The notes under the pieces are model-generated. The model searched no databases. It worked only from the letters and a program-made list of their open reading frames with translations, and was not told the DNA's origin. Positions 62,242-64,000 of a stretch of DNA of 64,000 bases are shown here, one piece after another. The stretch is from Protula sp. h YS-2021 (lineage: Eukaryota > Annelida > Polychaeta > Sabellida > Serpulidae). The stretch covers positions 7,400,904 to 7,464,903 of the forward strand of contig OX457034.1 in the NCBI GenBank assembly GCA_949752745.1, read 5' to 3'. Positions within the stretch are counted from its first letter, which is position 1. The number at the start of each line of letters is the position of its first letter. A program made the translations under genes and the position numbers.

Positions 62242-64000
62242 CTGAAAATATGCTCATAAAGTACATATGTAATGCCTGTTGGATTACGTTAGATTTATTT
62301 TATTTTAAGCATCCTCTTTTCTCCGCGAGCGCTTAGTATAGTAAATCAATAATCAATAAATGAGACACTCTGGGGTATATCAACAGCGACTTGTATACAT
62401 AATTTCATTTCCTTTTACGTTACAAACTGGAAAACCAGGCTTCATATCGAAATAAGCCAGTCTGAAATGCAACAAATAAAAAACAAACAAAGAAAAAAAA
62501 AAAACAAAACAAAAAACAATCCCTCCCCCAAAAAAGGCTGGCATATTTATTTTCAGGTGTGACTACATTTAACAGTCACTCTCAAGTAAAAATATGTAAT
62601 TTTGATATAGTTTGGTACTCATTTTTGTTCATCCGAGGTGTTACGTCAGGCGCTACAGTCAGTTGTACCGCATCATTTGCATAGGTCGGGCTTAAATGGG
62701 AAAAGCCGGAATCAAATAAAAACGTCGGGCCTGTTATCACATTAACGCCTAGCAAAATGATGTGATCGGTATATTGAAACTTTATAAACTTTATAAGCAA
62801 AAATTACAGCAAATTTCTTCAGTTATATTGTTTGAATTTTTTTATCATAACAAAATATTCCGTGAAAATGTAAAATGTAAGCCCCTTGCTAATAGTGGAT
62901 TAATTTGGACCAACCTTGACATCCTAAACAGTCAAGTCTGTAGATTTTATTCAGGGATTTTTAAATTTTGAAATAATCTTTAACATAATAAATTGTGCAA
63001 CCTTAATTCAAAGATTACAGTGTTGCTATTGCTGTTAACACAATAAAATTACACCTACTTCCATAATGTAAGTATATTATTGCAAAATTAATCCAGATTT
63101 ACTCAATGATGTCAATATATCCTTATCGTAATAAAAATAACCAAATTGTATCCAATTGCATCCAAACGTTACTTTTATTCTTTATTGATTTATCTAGATT
63201 ATGTGCTGTTATTTTATTTATTTATTTATTTATTTTCGCAAAAATTTTACTGTTACTAGTTTGCTATATGTGCATCAAAATTGAATAAACCAAATTTTAA
63301 AAAACGTATTTGCCATCGTAACTATAGATAACTATAGATAAATAAATAACAATTCATCCGATATGATTTATTTTGCTTAATCCAAAGCATTGATGTGTCC
63401 ATACAATAATTACAGTGTGTATCACAATGGCTTTTATTGATGGAATCTTCTTACATAAACAGTACTTTCTTCATATAAGCTATAGAACCTTTGTGAGTGT
63501 ATTATGTGATGTCTATTCAACGATTCCTTCATTTGCATCTGGTACAAGAAAGGCAAAAAGTACATTTCAGTACTATTTACTTAGTTGAAGAAATTGTTGC
63601 TCTTGTTAATCCATTTAAACTGCAGTAATGATTACATCCGCTAATACTTTAAAGAACGCAGTAATAAAGCAATATGGTACCACAGACTGCACGGGCATGT
63701 ACTTGATCATGTGCCAAGAAGCTGGCCTGACATGTCACAATATCAAGGCCTAAGCTTCTACTTTTAACTTTTAAGGTGGTTTTGGTAATCAGATATGGCA
63801 AATCTTATCTACAGCCACATTTTCGTTTAAACGACAAATATAGAATAGTATTTAAGATGAGAAGAATAAATACAGCCTTTCTTTTTTGCCTTCAGTACAT
63901 AGCATATATGAAAAGAATAGCTGGGATCATCGACCTTTACACTTATACTTAAAATATATTCATAGCCACAATTTAATGAATAGAGTGTCATACTGTTTAT
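62242..64000. other. Right end of the window
   Basis: AT-rich DNA with no secure exon. A repeat end, 'cacattaacgcctagcaaaa' at about 62740, also occurs near 20562, indicating a dispersed element. The missing first transporter exon may lie here but I could not identify it. Confidence 0.4.

Overview
This is invertebrate animal nuclear DNA: AT-rich, with spliced genes (GT-AG introns in consistent phases), long introns, TA/TTC/TATG microsatellites and many decayed transposons. The gene set (F-box protein FBXO36, invertebrate Kazal inhibitors, a C-type lectin/EGF receptor and a GLUT-type transporter) fits a bilaterian. Repeat style suggests a lophotrochozoan, perhaps a mollusc, but that is inference. 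I see no bacterial operons, CRISPR or rRNA.

Layout. 1-2.2 kb: the integrase end of a decayed Polinton/Maverick element on the minus strand (integrase with chromodomain, packaging ATPase, basic protein, edge-cut ORF). 2.3-5.1 kb: broken minus-strand ORFs of unknown family, two of them Cys-rich. 5.9-13.1 kb: two paralogous two-exon genes for small secreted Kazal inhibitors, separated by repeats. 17.0-25.0 kb: a nine-exon plus-strand gene for a type I membrane protein with a C-type lectin domain, three EGF modules and a transmembrane helix (329 residues). 25.5-30 kb: TA microsatellites, a recent 1.44-kb tandem duplication, foldback and tRNA-like repeats. 30.4-32 kb: a DIRS-type retrotransposon remnant. 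32.9-35.7 kb: a degenerate GC-richer satellite with embedded tRNA-like repeats. 38.2-42.4 kb: five-exon FBXO36 (212 residues). 43-47.3 kb: low-complexity DNA and minisatellites. 47.7-52.2 kb: a dead Ty3/gypsy LTR retrotransposon. 53.7-62.2 kb: eleven exons of a minus-strand SLC2/GLUT-like sugar transporter whose first coding exon is not identified.

All multi-exon models rest on reading frames that close exactly across the splice phases: 240 and 234 nt for the Kazal genes, 990 nt for the lectin, 639 nt for FBXO36 and 1494 nt for the transporter exons.

The most unusual pattern is that in three unrelated genes a short tandem repeat covers a splice junction itself, so the intron carries several copies of 'intron end plus exon start' (or the reverse). 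These copies include strong-looking decoy splice sites. In the lectin gene a full-length 105-nt dead EGF exon lies among them. Other notable items are an 886-bp element with inverted ends and a 6-bp target duplication filled with GATATC repeats, a family of roughly 100-nt hairpins, and a GC-AG intron in the transporter.
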